In this document: in pieces, positions 1 to 10,240 of the stretch | Position numbering within the stretch: position 1 is the stretch's first letter | Layout: each line of letters starts with the position of its first letter | The notes under the pieces: model-generated | What the model was told of the DNA's origin: nothing | The model's input: the letters and a program-made list of their open reading frames with translations, nothing else | Databases searched by the model: none | Position numbers and translations under genes: made by a program | Source: Combretum micranthum | Taxonomy: Eukaryota; Streptophyta; Magnoliopsida; Myrtales; Combretaceae | Reading direction: 5' to 3' | DNA: 64,000 nucleotides | NCBI GenBank assembly: GCA_024138025.1 | Contig: JAMXBD010000428.1 | Location: forward strand, 124,001-188,000

Positions 1-54
1 GATTTCTATTATAAAGTAAATATGCAAACAATACAAAAGAAATGCCTCTGTTTA

Positions 55-1258
55 TTATATATATATAAATATCAAATGACAATATCCAGATTGCGATCTA
101 AAATCATCCTTGTCAGATTGGAAACTTGCATCTGTGTAACCATTTACAACTAGCTCGTCTTCCAATCCTCCATATATCAAGAATACATCTTTAGTTCTTC
201 TTAAGTACTTAAGAATATTCTTGACTGCTGTCCAGTGAGGTTCACCGGGATCTGATTGGTATCTACTGGTTATGCTCAATGCATATGACACATCTGGTCG
301 AGTGCACAACATGGCATACATGATTGATCCAATAGCTGAAGCATAAGGAATCTTACTCATGCGATCTCGCTCATCTTTTGTCATAGGACATTGAGTCTTG
401 CTGAGATTTATACCATGCGACATTGGCAAGAATCCTCTTTTTGAATCTTGCATACTGAACCTATTCAGTACTTTGTCTATATATGCACTCTGACTTAGGC
501 CAATGATTTTTCTAGATCTATCCCTATAGATCTTAATGCCTAAAATATAGGCAGCCTCACCTAAGTCTTTCATTGAGAAACACTTTCCTAACCAAGACTT
601 GACCTTCTGCATAGGAATGTCGTTTCCAATGAGTAATATGTCATCTACATATAGCACTAGAAAGACAATTGTACTCCCACTAATTTTCTTGTAAACACAA
701 GGTTCATCTTCGTTTTTAATGAATCCAAACTCTTTGACTGCTTCATCAAAACGATTCCAACTCCGAGATGCTTGCTTCAATCCATAAATGGATCTTTGAA
801 GCTTGCAAACCTTTCAGATTTTCAGGATGAACAAAACCCTCAGGTTGTGTCATATACACATCCTCAAGTAGGTTTCCATTAAGAAACGCTGTTTTGACAT
901 CCATCTGCCATATCTCGTAATCATAATACGCAGCAATGGCAATGAGAATTCTGATGGATTTGAGCATAGCAACTGGTGAAAAGGTTTCATCATAGTCTAT
1001 ACCATGAGTTTGCTTGAAGCCCTTTGCCACTAGTCGTGCTTTAAAGGTATGCATTTTGCCATCCATATCAGTCTTCTTTTTGAAAACCCACTTACACCCA
1101 ATGGTCTTAGTACCTTCAGGTGGATCAATCAAAGTCCATACTTGATTGTCGTGCATGGATTGCAATTTAGATTTCATGGCATCCAACCATTTCTCGGAAT
1201 CTGGACCCATTATGGCGTCTTGATAGGTAGTGGGCTCATCTTGATCTATGAGCAACAC
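55..1258 (-). pseudogene. Copia reverse transcriptase and start of RNase H (broken)
   Basis: The 746-1258 part carries the N-terminal RT region: a KARLVAKGF-like block, DYDETFSPVA and QMDVKTAFLNG, which holds the first catalytic Asp. The frame then shifts near 800 and RT continues from 780 with the KQASRSW block and the catalytic YVDD box at 640-651. Further on are the copia blocks around SYALSITSRYQ, then the first RNase H catalytic segment (GYTDASF), after which homology stops. Enzymes of this type make cDNA from the element RNA inside virus-like particles. At least one frameshift and the truncated RNase H rule out activity. The palm motifs are intact, so the damage may be moderate in age. 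Confidence 0.9.
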
Positions 1259-1432
1259 ATAACGACTATCTGTTATGAGAAATCCATATCTCTCAGGTTG
1301 ATGTCGTACCCTATCGGACCTGCGTGGGTCTTGTGTTACTTGTGGAGGGTCAACAGGTAACTGTGTGCCTTGTTGACTTTCCAGTGATGGTATTACACTA
1401 TTTTTGGATCTTGAACTTCTTCAAGATTTACT

Positions 1433-2313
1433 TTACTCCCACTGGTTCTTCCACAGATAAACTCTTTTTCTAAGAAATACCATTCCGAGCAACAAACGCT
1501 TTGTTTTCAGAGGGATTATAAAAGTAGTATCCTTTGGTTTCTTTTGGATATCCCACAAAAAGGCATTTATCTGATTTGGTCCTAATTTGTCTGAGGCTTG
1601 ACGTCTCACATAAGCCTCACACCCCAAATCTTGAGGAAAGACAGACTAGGCCTTTTCCAGTCCATATCTCATATGGTGTCTTTTCTACCACCTTAGAAGG
1701 AACACGATTTAACGTGAATGCAGTTGTTTCTAGGGCATGGCCCCAAAAGGATGGAGGAAGATCTGTTTGACTCATCATAGATCGAACCATATCTAGTAAG
1801 GTTCTATTTCTCCTTTCTGATACACCATTCCACTGTGGTGTTCCAGGTGGAGTTAATTGTGAAACTATTCCACAATTTCTAAGATGGTCATTAAATTCTT
1901 GGCTTAGATATTCGCTACCTCGATCTGATCGAAGTACCTTAATGGTCTTACCAAGCTGATTTTGTACTTCATTCTGGAAAGCTTTAAACATTTCAAATGA
2001 TTTAGATTTATGCCTCATCAAAAAGACATATCCATATCTACTGAAATCATCAGTAAATGTGATGAAATACAAATAACCTCCTCTTGCAGCAACGCTTAAT
2101 GGACCACATACATCGGTATGTATCAGACCCAATAAAATCAGTTGCCCTTTCACTATGTCCAGTAAAAGGATCTTTCGTCATCTTGCCTAATAAACAAGAT
2201 TTGCATATTTCAAATGATTCAAAATCAAATGAATCTAAAATTCCATCTTTATGGAGTTTTGATATGCGTTTCTCGTTTATATGACCAAGACGACAATGCC
2301 ATAGGTAGGTCAT
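1433..2313 (-). pseudogene. Copia GAG-pre-integrase and integrase (frameshifted)
   Basis: From 2313 the segment opens with the pre-integrase zinc-binding signature (WHCRLGH, then CKSCLLGK). A frameshift near 2135 moves to the frame that holds the rve integrase core: first Asp in HTDVCGPL, second Asp in LRSDRGSEY, and the Glu in WNGVSERRNRT. All three DDE residues can be seen. A second shift near 1625-1650 precedes the C-terminal copia integrase region (GCEAYVRRQASDKLGP and following), which has itself decayed by 1433. Integrase inserts the cDNA ends into the chromosome. The region between 1259 and 1432 should hold the integrase-RT linker but is not readable as one frame. Confidence 0.88.
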
Positions 2314-2315
2314 AT

Positions 2316-3597
2316 TTAAATCATTGGATTTAGTTTCTTAGTATTTATGTTATAGATAGTTTTGTTATCAGGTTTCAGATTCAGAACATAAAGACCGTCA
2401 TGTAAATCAGCATTTGCATAAAACATGTCTTTATTATAAATAGAACATTTATTATTCTTAATAATAAAAGAGAAACCTTCATTGTCTAAACAAGAAACAG
2501 AAATAATATTCCTACTCAAAGTAGGAACATAAAAGCAATTGTTCAACACTAACAAAAGCCCACTGGGCAAAATCAATTCATAAGTCCCAACAGTTAGAGC
2601 AGCAACTTTTGCTCCATTTCCAACTCGTAGGTCGACTTCGCCCTTCTTCAGATCTCTACTCCTACTGAGACCCTGCACATTTGTACAAATGTGAGATCCA
2701 CATCCGGTATCTAATACCCAAGAAGTAGAAATAGATAAATTTATTTCTATAACATAAATACCTGAAGCAGTAGTCTCACTACTCTTCTTCTTCTTTAAAT
2801 CTTCCAAATAGAGTTTGCAGTTTCTCTTCCAATGACCTGGTTCATTGCAGTGAAAGCAAACTCCTTCCTTAGGAGGCTTTGCCTTTGGTTTAGGCTTGGG
2901 CTTAGGCTTTGAACTTTTCTTAGCCTTAGCATTGCCTTTACCTTTCTTCTTCATGCCTTTTCCTTTCTGAACCATCAAGACATTGCTGGGTTTCTTCTTT
3001 TTGATATTGACCTCAGCAGTCTTGAGCATCGAATGCAATTCAAAGATTGTTTTGTCCATATTATTCATTATATAGTTCATGACAAACTGGTCATAACTAT
3101 CTGTCAGTGAATTTAGGATCAAATCAGTAGCAAATTCCTGACTTATTGGAAAACCAAGCCTATCAAGATGATCAATATAGCCTTTCATCTTTAGGACATG
3201 GGCACTCACTGAACCTCCTTCCACCATCTTACAAGAATGTAAGGCTTGGGTAGTCTCATACCTCTCATGCCTAGCTTGCTGCTGGAACATTTCCTTAAGA
3301 TGAAGGATCATCTCATAAGCCTCCATGTTTTCCAGACCCTTCTGAAGTTCTGGACTCATGGTTGCAAGCATTAGGCATCCTACTTCCAAAGAGTGATCAG
3401 AATGCTTCCTATAAGCATCCTTTTCAGCTCTTGGAGCATTAGCGGGATATTCCTTAGGAATGGGCTTATCAAGAACATAAAGTTTCTTTTCGTGCTTGAG
3501 AACAATTCTCTGAACCAATCAAGAAAATTGGTTCCAACCAGCTTGTCCTTCTCAAGACAGATCGCAATGATATATTTGATGTGTTGTTTATAGCCAT
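2316..3597 (-). pseudogene. Copia Gag polyprotein with protease
   Basis: The likely start codon is at 3597, where a MAINNTSNISLRSVL-like N terminus begins, as usual for this Gag family. A frameshift near 3545 separates it from the long frame 2316-3518. That frame has the UBN2-type Gag core, a Lys/Pro-rich basic stretch, an intact CCHC zinc knuckle (CX2CX4HX4C, in CFHCNEPGHWKRNC) that binds element RNA, and then the aspartic protease site WVLDTGCGSH. The frame ends at 2316 just before the pre-integrase part, which lies in another frame. Gag forms the particle; the protease cuts the polyprotein. Broken by at least two indels. Confidence 0.9.
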
Positions 3598-4376
3598 TGA
3601 TCTACAATTAGATATGCAAAGTTTTTTAATACATATAATGAGGCATAAAATTAAAACTCCCACTAAAATCAATAACCCTCTTTATTAATGTACTTCATAT
3701 TTAATTATTGCATTTTAGTGGGCTAAGATCCATATTTCACTTAACTCTAAGTCAGCTTTGGCATGACACTTAAAATTAAGTTGTTTAGGTAGGTAACTCT
3801 TTACCAATTACATCACATGTAATTCTTAGATTGTTTATGGAATTTTTGACATCATATGTCACTGCATATTTAAATTCCATCTAATGCCTTAGGCCCAAAA
3901 CCATTTTGATAACCTAATTAAGTTTAACCATATTAAACTTATGAGTAGCACTATTACTCATCCTACCTTACTATGATAACCTAATGCACTCTACTTTGGC
4001 AGACCTACATTATGGTGATCGAAGTCTTGACAGGTGTTTAGTTATGGGTGGCATTCAACTTAAAATTATTGAGGGATTTTAATTATTTAATATTCCATTT
4101 TATCATCATGTATGATGGATATTAAACATACAAAGTGGTAAATATAGTATCACATACATATACAAATATCATCTCACATGATACATCATGCTTATATAAA
4201 AGAAAATGTGTCATAGCATGGCCCTTTAATCTTTATCGATCTTCATAAGCCAATATGGAGATCAATGGTCCAATCCTAAGGTGAAAACCATCTTTTATGG
4301 TCGTTAGTTGAAAACTTTCTTGTATCTTCATCTTGATCCTTACTTCTCCATCATCATAGATTAAGGAAGGTATTCA
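3598..4376 (-). other. Leader and probable 5' LTR of the copia element
   Basis: This AT-rich stretch lies upstream of the copia gag start on the minus strand and has no coding potential. By position it must hold the untranslated leader and, in an intact element, the primer-binding site and 5' LTR. I found no clear Met-tRNA primer site (TGGTATCAGAGC type) and the matching 3' LTR is absent, so the LTR edges cannot be fixed. A TG-starting edge at 4376 (minus strand) is possible but unproven. Confidence 0.4.
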
Positions 4377-4469
4377 TTAAATCTTCGTGTATTTTATTAC
4401 AATAATAAAAAGATACAAAAAGTCCTACAACTATTTATAATAAAACAAAAACGACACACAAGTCGTATA

Positions 4470-5493
4470 TTGGACATCATACTTCTTAGATTGTCCATAC
4501 CCTCTTTTGTACTCTTTTCCAAATCAGCAAGCTTTCCCTTCATCTCAATAACTTCAATTTCTAATCTGCTGAAGCTTGCTGAAGAGTGTTGTGGTGTAGC
4601 TTCTAATGTAGAAGCCTCGGGTTGCGGTAAAGGGGGTTCTTCTTGTGGAGGGGGATATGTGGCTCAAAAACCCGTTGTTCAGCTAGTGGATCTGATTCTT
4701 AAAAAGCCTGGGGCTCAACTAGTGGGTCATGGTCTAACCTTGGTTCTACTGTTGTACCCACTTCTACTAGTCTCCATTCTTTAAAAGCCTTCTTTTGAGG
4801 CTTCTTATATTTGCACATTAGGTTAGTTGGCCCCTGCTCTGGCTACGTTCTTAAATTCCTCAAAATCATAATGATCAAGCCACCAGGGAATATTCCTTTA
4901 CAGTTTAGTGTGGCTTGATACTTGAGCCTATAGGCTACCAATAAGCCTACATTTATCTTAATCCCCCTCACCATGCTGATAATAGGGTGCAACTCTACTT
5001 CAGAGACTATTGACCCTCCCTCTAACTTAGAGAAGATAGTCTTTATCAGCATATAGTACAACATTCGCACACTTTTATTCTTAAACTTGGACCCTGTGGT
5101 CCTTGAAGAAGCAAATCTTCATACAGCCTCATGGCATAAATAAATGTCCTCATTGGGACCTCACTGTATTCTCCAAATGCATAAAACCTTATTATACTAC
5201 CTAAGCTGGGCACTTCCCCTTCCATCTTCAAACTAGCCATAAAGGCTAAAGTAGTGCCAGCATATATATTCTTTTTAATTTCAAACACCTTCCTCCATAT
5301 AGCATCTTCAAAATATTTTAGGAAGTCTTCTTCCATGCCAAAACTCCTTAATAACCCCCAATTCATTACAACATTCTCTACAATCTTTTTCTAGGATAAA
5401 AACAGATTAAATCTATCCCCTATCATCAGCAGACAGATTTTCAAGAGCTTGGGTACTTACTTGGAATTTTGTGTAGTGTCTTTTTGGCGCCAT
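4470..5493 (-). pseudogene. ORF in env-like position, Transposase_32-like (decayed)
   Basis: A start codon at 5493 opens a short MAPKRHYTKFQV reading frame that stops after 24 codons; the sequence continues in another frame through MNWGLLRSFG (about 5366) to 5046, shifts again, and runs to 4843 with GIKINVGLLVAYRL and CKGIFPGGLI. The last part recalls the 'putative plant transposon protein' domain (Pfam Transposase_32) often found downstream of pol in Athila elements. The remaining C terminus (to about 4470) has a coiled-coil-like EIEVIEMKGKLADLEKS stretch. Function of this ORF is unknown even in intact elements; 'env-like' refers only to position. At least three breaks. Confidence 0.5.
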
Positions 5494-5510
5494 TTGTTCT
5501 GCAAAAAGAG
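5494..5510 (-). other. Candidate 3' splice site before env-position ORF
   Basis: On the minus strand a pyrimidine-rich CTCTTTTTGCAG ends at 5499, five bases before the ATG at 5493. That is a textbook plant 3' splice site and fits expression of the downstream ORF from a spliced subgenomic RNA. A donor was not identified. The inference rests on sequence form only. Confidence 0.4.
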
Positions 5511-6444
5511 ATAACATACATTAGTTCATACTTACTTATAACCAAAACACACATTTCTATTTTGCTTATCATTTTAGTAATAAGAGATAAACTAGGGTTT
5601 CTACATAACTTAATGAGTCCCATAGAAACGAAGTTTGTAACTATTTACTCAAAGTTTAAAGAATAACATTACTTAGCAAACTACTTTAAAAAATAACGGT
5701 TCATTGTTTCTATCAAGTTCATACAGGAAGTTTGAAAAACCCTAAAAATACAAAACATGTTATATAACAACAAAAAATTAGAAAAGAAAGAAGGTAAAAA
5801 GCATACATGATATGGTTATAGCTTTGAGATGTTGGAAGGTTTTTGGGATTTGTTTTTAGTGAAAATTTTGTAAATGCAAGGGAGAGATTTTTTTTTCGAG
5901 TGCAATAATAGTGTTTGTGTCGAGCATAGAATGAATAGTCTTTTTATTTTCAAAACGTTTTAAGAGCAAAGCCAGAAAATGACAAAACTTGTTATTTTAT
6001 CCATTTAAGACTAAATAAATAAAGAATAAACGACACTCGACCTAAAAATAAAGTCGCGGCTTCTTTGAAAAGAATTAAAGAATGTGAGGGCAAAAATTCT
6101 ATTATTTTATTCACGAAAATAATATAACATTGTCGAGGGTTAAGTGTGAGGGCTCGACAATGAGGCACGACTTTTATCATTCACCTCAAAATTGTCGAGG
6201 TTGAAACTCGTCCCTGCACAAAATTTCCATAAAGTGCTATATAACCACATTCATCATCCATTCCATTCAAGCACACGATATATCAAAATTAATCCACTGC
6301 ATTCATCATAAATAATAAAAAAAAAAGTTTACACAGATTTTGTCTTATGACCACTTTCGTCCTATCAGTCCCTTAAAACAACTAATTCATTATGTCAAAA
6401 ACAAATAGAAAGAAAAAATGTAGGATAATCATCCTATAAATCAA
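5511..6444 (-). other. Non-coding gap where pol is expected
   Basis: Between the end of gag and the env-position ORF, AT-rich and without coding potential. Positions 6030-6215 carry several GTCGAGG / CTCGAC words like those in the LTRs of this family (8225-9971, 58473-60223), so part of it may be LTR-derived or U3-like sequence. Confidence 0.45.
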
Positions 6445-7701
6445 TCATTCTTGCTTTGTTTGATCATGTGGATTGGGTTCAGTATTCGAAGGTAATGATC
6501 CTAAAGGTCTTTTTGAAATAATTTTGAAAACTTGGCCAAGTTGGTTCTCTAGGTTATGAATGGCAGCAATATGGTTTCTCAGGATGGCATCTATTCCATG
6601 CTGCCTATTCTCAAAAGCTTTGATAAACTGGGAAACTAAATCTTCAAAAGATTTGTTATTTCCTTGATAAGCTCTCGACCCTTGTATTGGTGGTTTTCTG
6701 AAAATTGGGTGGGTTCAATTGATTTTGAAAATTATTGTTACTCCAATGGAAATTTGGATGGTTCCTCCAACCAGGACTATAAGTGTTACTGTAAGGGTCA
6801 GATTTTTTGCTAGAAAATTGTTTACAAATTCACAGCTCTAGAGGCCATTCCTTCAGTGTTTTAGTCAGGAAACTCAGCAATCATATTTTTGCTTGGGTTC
6901 TCCCTATAGACAAATGTTCCACTTTTCTAATTAGAGCCTCGATCTTGGTAATCAAATTTGACACATCATCCAGCTCAAAAACTCCTCCTGATCTCTCCTT
7001 TTTGGCTCTTACAGATGACCATTGATAATTGTTGTTAGCCATATCTTCAAACAGGTTTAAGCATTTCTCAGGGGATTTGTAATTCAGACATCCTCCAGCA
7101 GCTACATCTATCAATTGCCTAGTTCCATAGTTCAATCCATTGTAGAAGGTTTGTACCTGGGTCCATTCAGGTAGTCCATGGTATGGGCATCTAGTCGGCA
7201 ACTCCTTCCATCTCTTGAAAGCTTCATACAATGTTTAAGAATACATTTGATGGAATGAAGCAATGTCAGCTCCCAACTTGGCTGTTCTAGAAGGTGGAAA
7301 ATATTTCCCCATAAAATTTTCAGCCAGTTGTTACCGAGTGGAGATGGAGTTCCTTGGTAATTCATTCAACATTTTTTTGCATTTCCTCTGAGGGAAAATG
7401 GAAACAATCTCAACTTTATCGCATCCTCAGACACACCATTTATTTTGAATATGTCACAAATTTCTAGGAACTGTTGCAGATGGTTATTGTGGTCCCCATC
7501 CTATAAGCCATCAAACTGGACCATCTGTTGAACCATCTGGATGATGTTGGGTTTAATCTCAAAATTGTTGGTAGCAACTCTGGTTCCGTTGATGCTAGTA
7601 TTAGTCCCTTTTAAGTTGGGTTTGCAGAAGTCAATCATAGTTATGGGTTGGTTCTCCCTTGGTTGTTCATTATCCTCTTGAACTCCACCATGATCGGCCA
7701 T
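6445..7701 (-). pseudogene. Athila/gypsy Gag (capsid-type retrotransposon gag)
   Basis: Start codon at 7701 (MADHGGVQEDN). The segments together follow the well-known plant gypsy Gag pattern: PNIIQMVQQMVQFDG (to about 7501, then an in-frame stop), LQQFLEICDIFKINGVSEDA and LRLFPFSLRG (7380-7490), a frameshift, then LYEAFKRWKELPTRCPYHGL, VQTFYNGL and DVAAGGCLNYKSPE (6881-7231), NNNYQW, and a C terminus with NLENQLGQVFK and RPLGSLPSNTEPNP ending in a TGA at 6445-6447. At least two frameshifts and one stop. The terminal GSLPSNTE motif is where pol would normally be fused in Athila elements; here a stop follows and no pol is present. Confidence 0.88.
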
Positions 7702-8199
7702 TTTTTATTGTTTGCTTTTTCGACTTATACGCTGTGGTTCTAGATCAAATGGAAACAATAATTTAGACTAACTCCTAGTCATGTGCCTACATTTTATTTG
7801 AAAAATAAATCAGAAGAAAACAAAAATATATAAAAAGAATGAATTAATGAAAGAACAATGAACTAAATAATACAGAATTAACAAAACAAGAGAAACAAAA
7901 AAAAAAAAAACAAGAAACAAGTATTCACAATAAAAGAATTAGAGGAATTAATGAATTGCAGAACTAAAACAGAATAGGAATACATATACAACAGAATATA
8001 TACAGTAAAAGTACATAAAAGAAAATAAACAAATAAGTACATACAAGAACAAAAAGAAAAGTTAGATCAACAAAAGATATTTACAGATCACAACAAATAT
8101 ATACAAAAGATATTTACGAAATTAAAGCAACTAGAACAACAAATGGAAATTAATTTATACTATTGCCTTGTTGGGCTTCAAAAATTAATCCAACACCAG
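7702..8199 (-). other. Untranslated leader of the Athila-like element
   Basis: An A-rich (plus-strand) region of about 500 bp between the primer-binding site and the Gag start. No ORF of note. Long leaders of this kind are normal for plant gypsy elements. Confidence 0.6.
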
Positions 8200-8217
8200 T
8201 CCCCAGCAACGATGCTA
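8200..8217 (-). other. Primer-binding site (Asp-tRNA type, degenerate)
   Basis: On the minus strand this 18-mer reads TAGCATCGTTGCTGGGGA. The usual Athila/Tat primer-binding site is TGGCGCCGTTGCCGGGGA, complementary to tRNA-Asp. The four differences are all C-to-T or G-to-A transitions. It sits 7 bases inside the LTR end at 8225, as expected. Confidence 0.75.
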
Positions 8218-8224
8218 TAAAACT

Positions 8225-9971
8225 TGGTTTATGGTTGTGTGATTTGTGTGTGAAATTTAAAGTTCAATTTTCATGATCATTGACCGGGTTTTTTTTATTT
8301 GTAAATGTTTTCTAAATCAATAACCACGGTCTCACAGGGCAAGCACACCCATCAAATGTAGCATAGATGATGATTTAGATCGGTCCTGAGGGAATGGTTG
8401 ACAGCTAATATGCTCTCAATCCCATTAATTGTCTACCAAAGAAAAGTTTTAGAAAAACATAAAGAAGAACAAAACCATGCTAAGTTAGAAATATTCACAA
8501 ATGTTTAATGGGTAAAATAAGAAATAAGCCTGTAACTTCTATGAAATAGTATCTCAGGGTTACTTCACCAATTCCTTATCAGAATGATTTATTAAGAATA
8601 ATAGCTTCTTGAAAGCTGTTTGAAATTGCATGTTTATACTACTGTATTCTCTAATTTAAACTAAAGCTTCTCTCAAAGTCAGTAGTTCTAGATATAGCTA
8701 AAACCAGTAATATGAAGTTTCAATTAGACTCGCATAAAGAATAATAATCCATTGTTTTGAAAAGACAACTCAATGAATTTTTAAAACAAACGACAGAAAG
8801 TCTTCATCGATTCCTCGGCAAGAGGTAGTTAGGATCGACTCCATTAACAACAACAGATCTATTCAATTGAATGATCTCTCGATTTATTCAATTAAAATTA
8901 ATCGTGGATTTAAAAGAGTGCACCACTCCTTTAAAAACCATAAGTTAAGTTAAAGTTACTAATTATAAACACCTAATCAAATTTACTTGAAAGTGCATTT
9001 AAAATCAGATCGAATCAAGAATTGAATTCATAATCTCTAAGCTATAGCAGTTTATTTCTCCATGGATTTATCAAATAAGCACAAATTAGAAGAAATAAAA
9101 CAAACTTGAAAGATTAATCAATTAATTGCTCATAAATTAAAAACATTAGGTTAAATTGATTTTACCCATAAAACAAAAGAAATTTTCAAGTAAAAAGAAT
9201 AGAAATTCTTTTATCCAAAAACCCTTCAGAAATATACTCTGCGTTAATATTGATTTACACTGTTGGTCATGCTTTATAATGCACGCCTGTACGTTTACTT
9301 ATAGACTACTAGGTATAGAAAGCATGGCCATCTCCATTTGACACGTGGTAGATTCGTTAGATCATTTCTAATGGAATTTGATAACTTTTTATGCGCGTAT
9401 ATGAGCTATAAAAACACTCGTCCAGGGTCGCGTGCTCTGTTGGTCGAGGCTTGAATTAAGCAAGATCAAGCTCGACTTTAAGCAATTCCCAAGTAAACTA
9501 TGCATTTTTATTCATTGCTCTATCGAGAGTAAAATTAAGAAAGTCGATGGTCAAATTGTTGAGGCTCGATGTAATTTTGTTGAAGAATTGGTCTGTCAAC
9601 ACAATTGTCGAGGGTCGAATTTTGAGGCTCGATAATGTATTTTCTTCAAGATGATGCTCGATTGCTTTGACTGAAGTTGATGGTCATGTCGATGGCTTGC
9701 ATTTGAGGCTCGATAGACCAATTTTTTTTGTCTTCTTTCTCTGTTTGGCTTCGGCTATGTCTTTTTAGGGCTCGACTTCTACATTTTTTACTTTAATTGT
9801 TGTTTTTGTTCCAAATCTGAATTAAAACACTTGATTACTCCTTATTTGATTCTAAGAGCTTTAAAACGATATTATTTATCAAAAACTTGATTTTTGCAGG
9901 ATTTTATCATAAATTCTTAGCAAATTAAGCTTAAAATCCTATGGAAAATATAGAATAAAAATGACTTATCA
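8225..9971 (-). repeat. 5' LTR of the Athila-like element (1747 bp)
   Basis: Minus-strand LTR running from TGATAAGTCA (9971) to ...ATAAACCA (8225). Limits were fixed by comparison with the second copy at 58473-60223, which is the reverse complement, has nearly the same length (1751 bp), and the same TGATAA start and AAACCA end. The LTR contains a G-box/TATA pair (see 9296-9347) and, upstream of it, a run of GTCGAGG / GGCTCGA words between about 9420 and 9775. A primer site directly follows its inner end. Confidence 0.88.
9296..9347 (-). promoter_or_regulatory. LTR core promoter: G-box and TATA
   Basis: On the minus strand a CACGTG G-box (9342-9347) lies 44 bp upstream of TATAAGTA (9296-9303). 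The sister LTR has CACGTG and TATAAATA at exactly the same 44-bp spacing. G-box/ABRE cores are bound by bZIP and bHLH factors, so stress- or light-responsive expression is possible; that is inference. Confidence 0.6.
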
Positions 9972-9974
9972 CTC

Positions 9975-10240
9975 TTCATAAAAAAAAAACCTTCCGCTGC
10001 GGTGACAAAACAGAAGGACCAAAACGGGTTAGACTGCGACTCCAAGTGGCTTTGAAGAACCTTCGGTTTGGGAACAAATGGAACTGTGTGAAAAGTCTCA
10101 ATCCCATTATTCTTCCTCTTCTCCTTGACGTGCTCCATGTACGGAAAAAGCCACTTCAACTTCCTCAACTTTTTGGCTAAATCCTGCTTCCTCAACTGTG
10201 AAATCACGGTTTTGCACCAGATGATGCAATCTATTACCAT
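9975..10240 (-). other. Possible coding fragment next to LTR, unrecognised
   Basis: An open minus-strand stretch begins with an ATG at 10240 and stays open into the LTR boundary. Its base composition is more balanced than the surroundings and it encodes a Lys-rich segment (QLRKQDLAKKLRKLKW). I do not recognise the product. The Athila-like LTR starts right at its end (9971), so the element may have landed in a former exon. It could also be chance. Confidence 0.22.

Larger units (their letters stand above)
1..4376 (-). mobile_element. Degenerate Ty1/copia retrotransposon, 3' end missing
   Basis: Read on the minus strand the order is gag, protease, GAG-pre-integrase, integrase, reverse transcriptase, start of RNase H. 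Integrase before RT is the defining order of Ty1/copia (Pseudoviridae-type) elements. Several frameshifts separate the domains, so the copy is inactive. Its 3' half of RNase H and its 3' LTR are absent: RNase H homology stops near position 82 and the first 80 bases are AT-rich and non-coding. The right limit (4376) is a guess based on a TG...CA-like boundary upstream of gag; no second LTR is available to confirm it. Confidence 0.85.
4377..9971 (-). mobile_element. Athila-like Ty3/gypsy element lacking pol
   Basis: Minus-strand order: 5' LTR (8225-9971), primer-binding site (8200-8217), A-rich leader, gag (6445-7701), about 950 bp of non-coding DNA, then an ORF remnant in the env-like position (4470-5493). 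No protease, RT, RNase H or integrase remains between gag and the last ORF, where an Athila element normally has several kilobases of pol. This resembles non-autonomous elements that keep gag (the TR-GAG idea), although a simple deletion gives the same picture. The 3' LTR is not seen; the copia element at 1-4376 lies where it should be. The bases outside the 5' LTR (9972-9976, CTCTT on the plus strand) would be one target duplication. Confidence 0.75.

Noticed and set aside
4470..4784. Plus-strand 104-codon open frame
   Set aside because: It is antisense to the coiled-coil end of the env-position ORF of the Athila-like element and has no supporting features.
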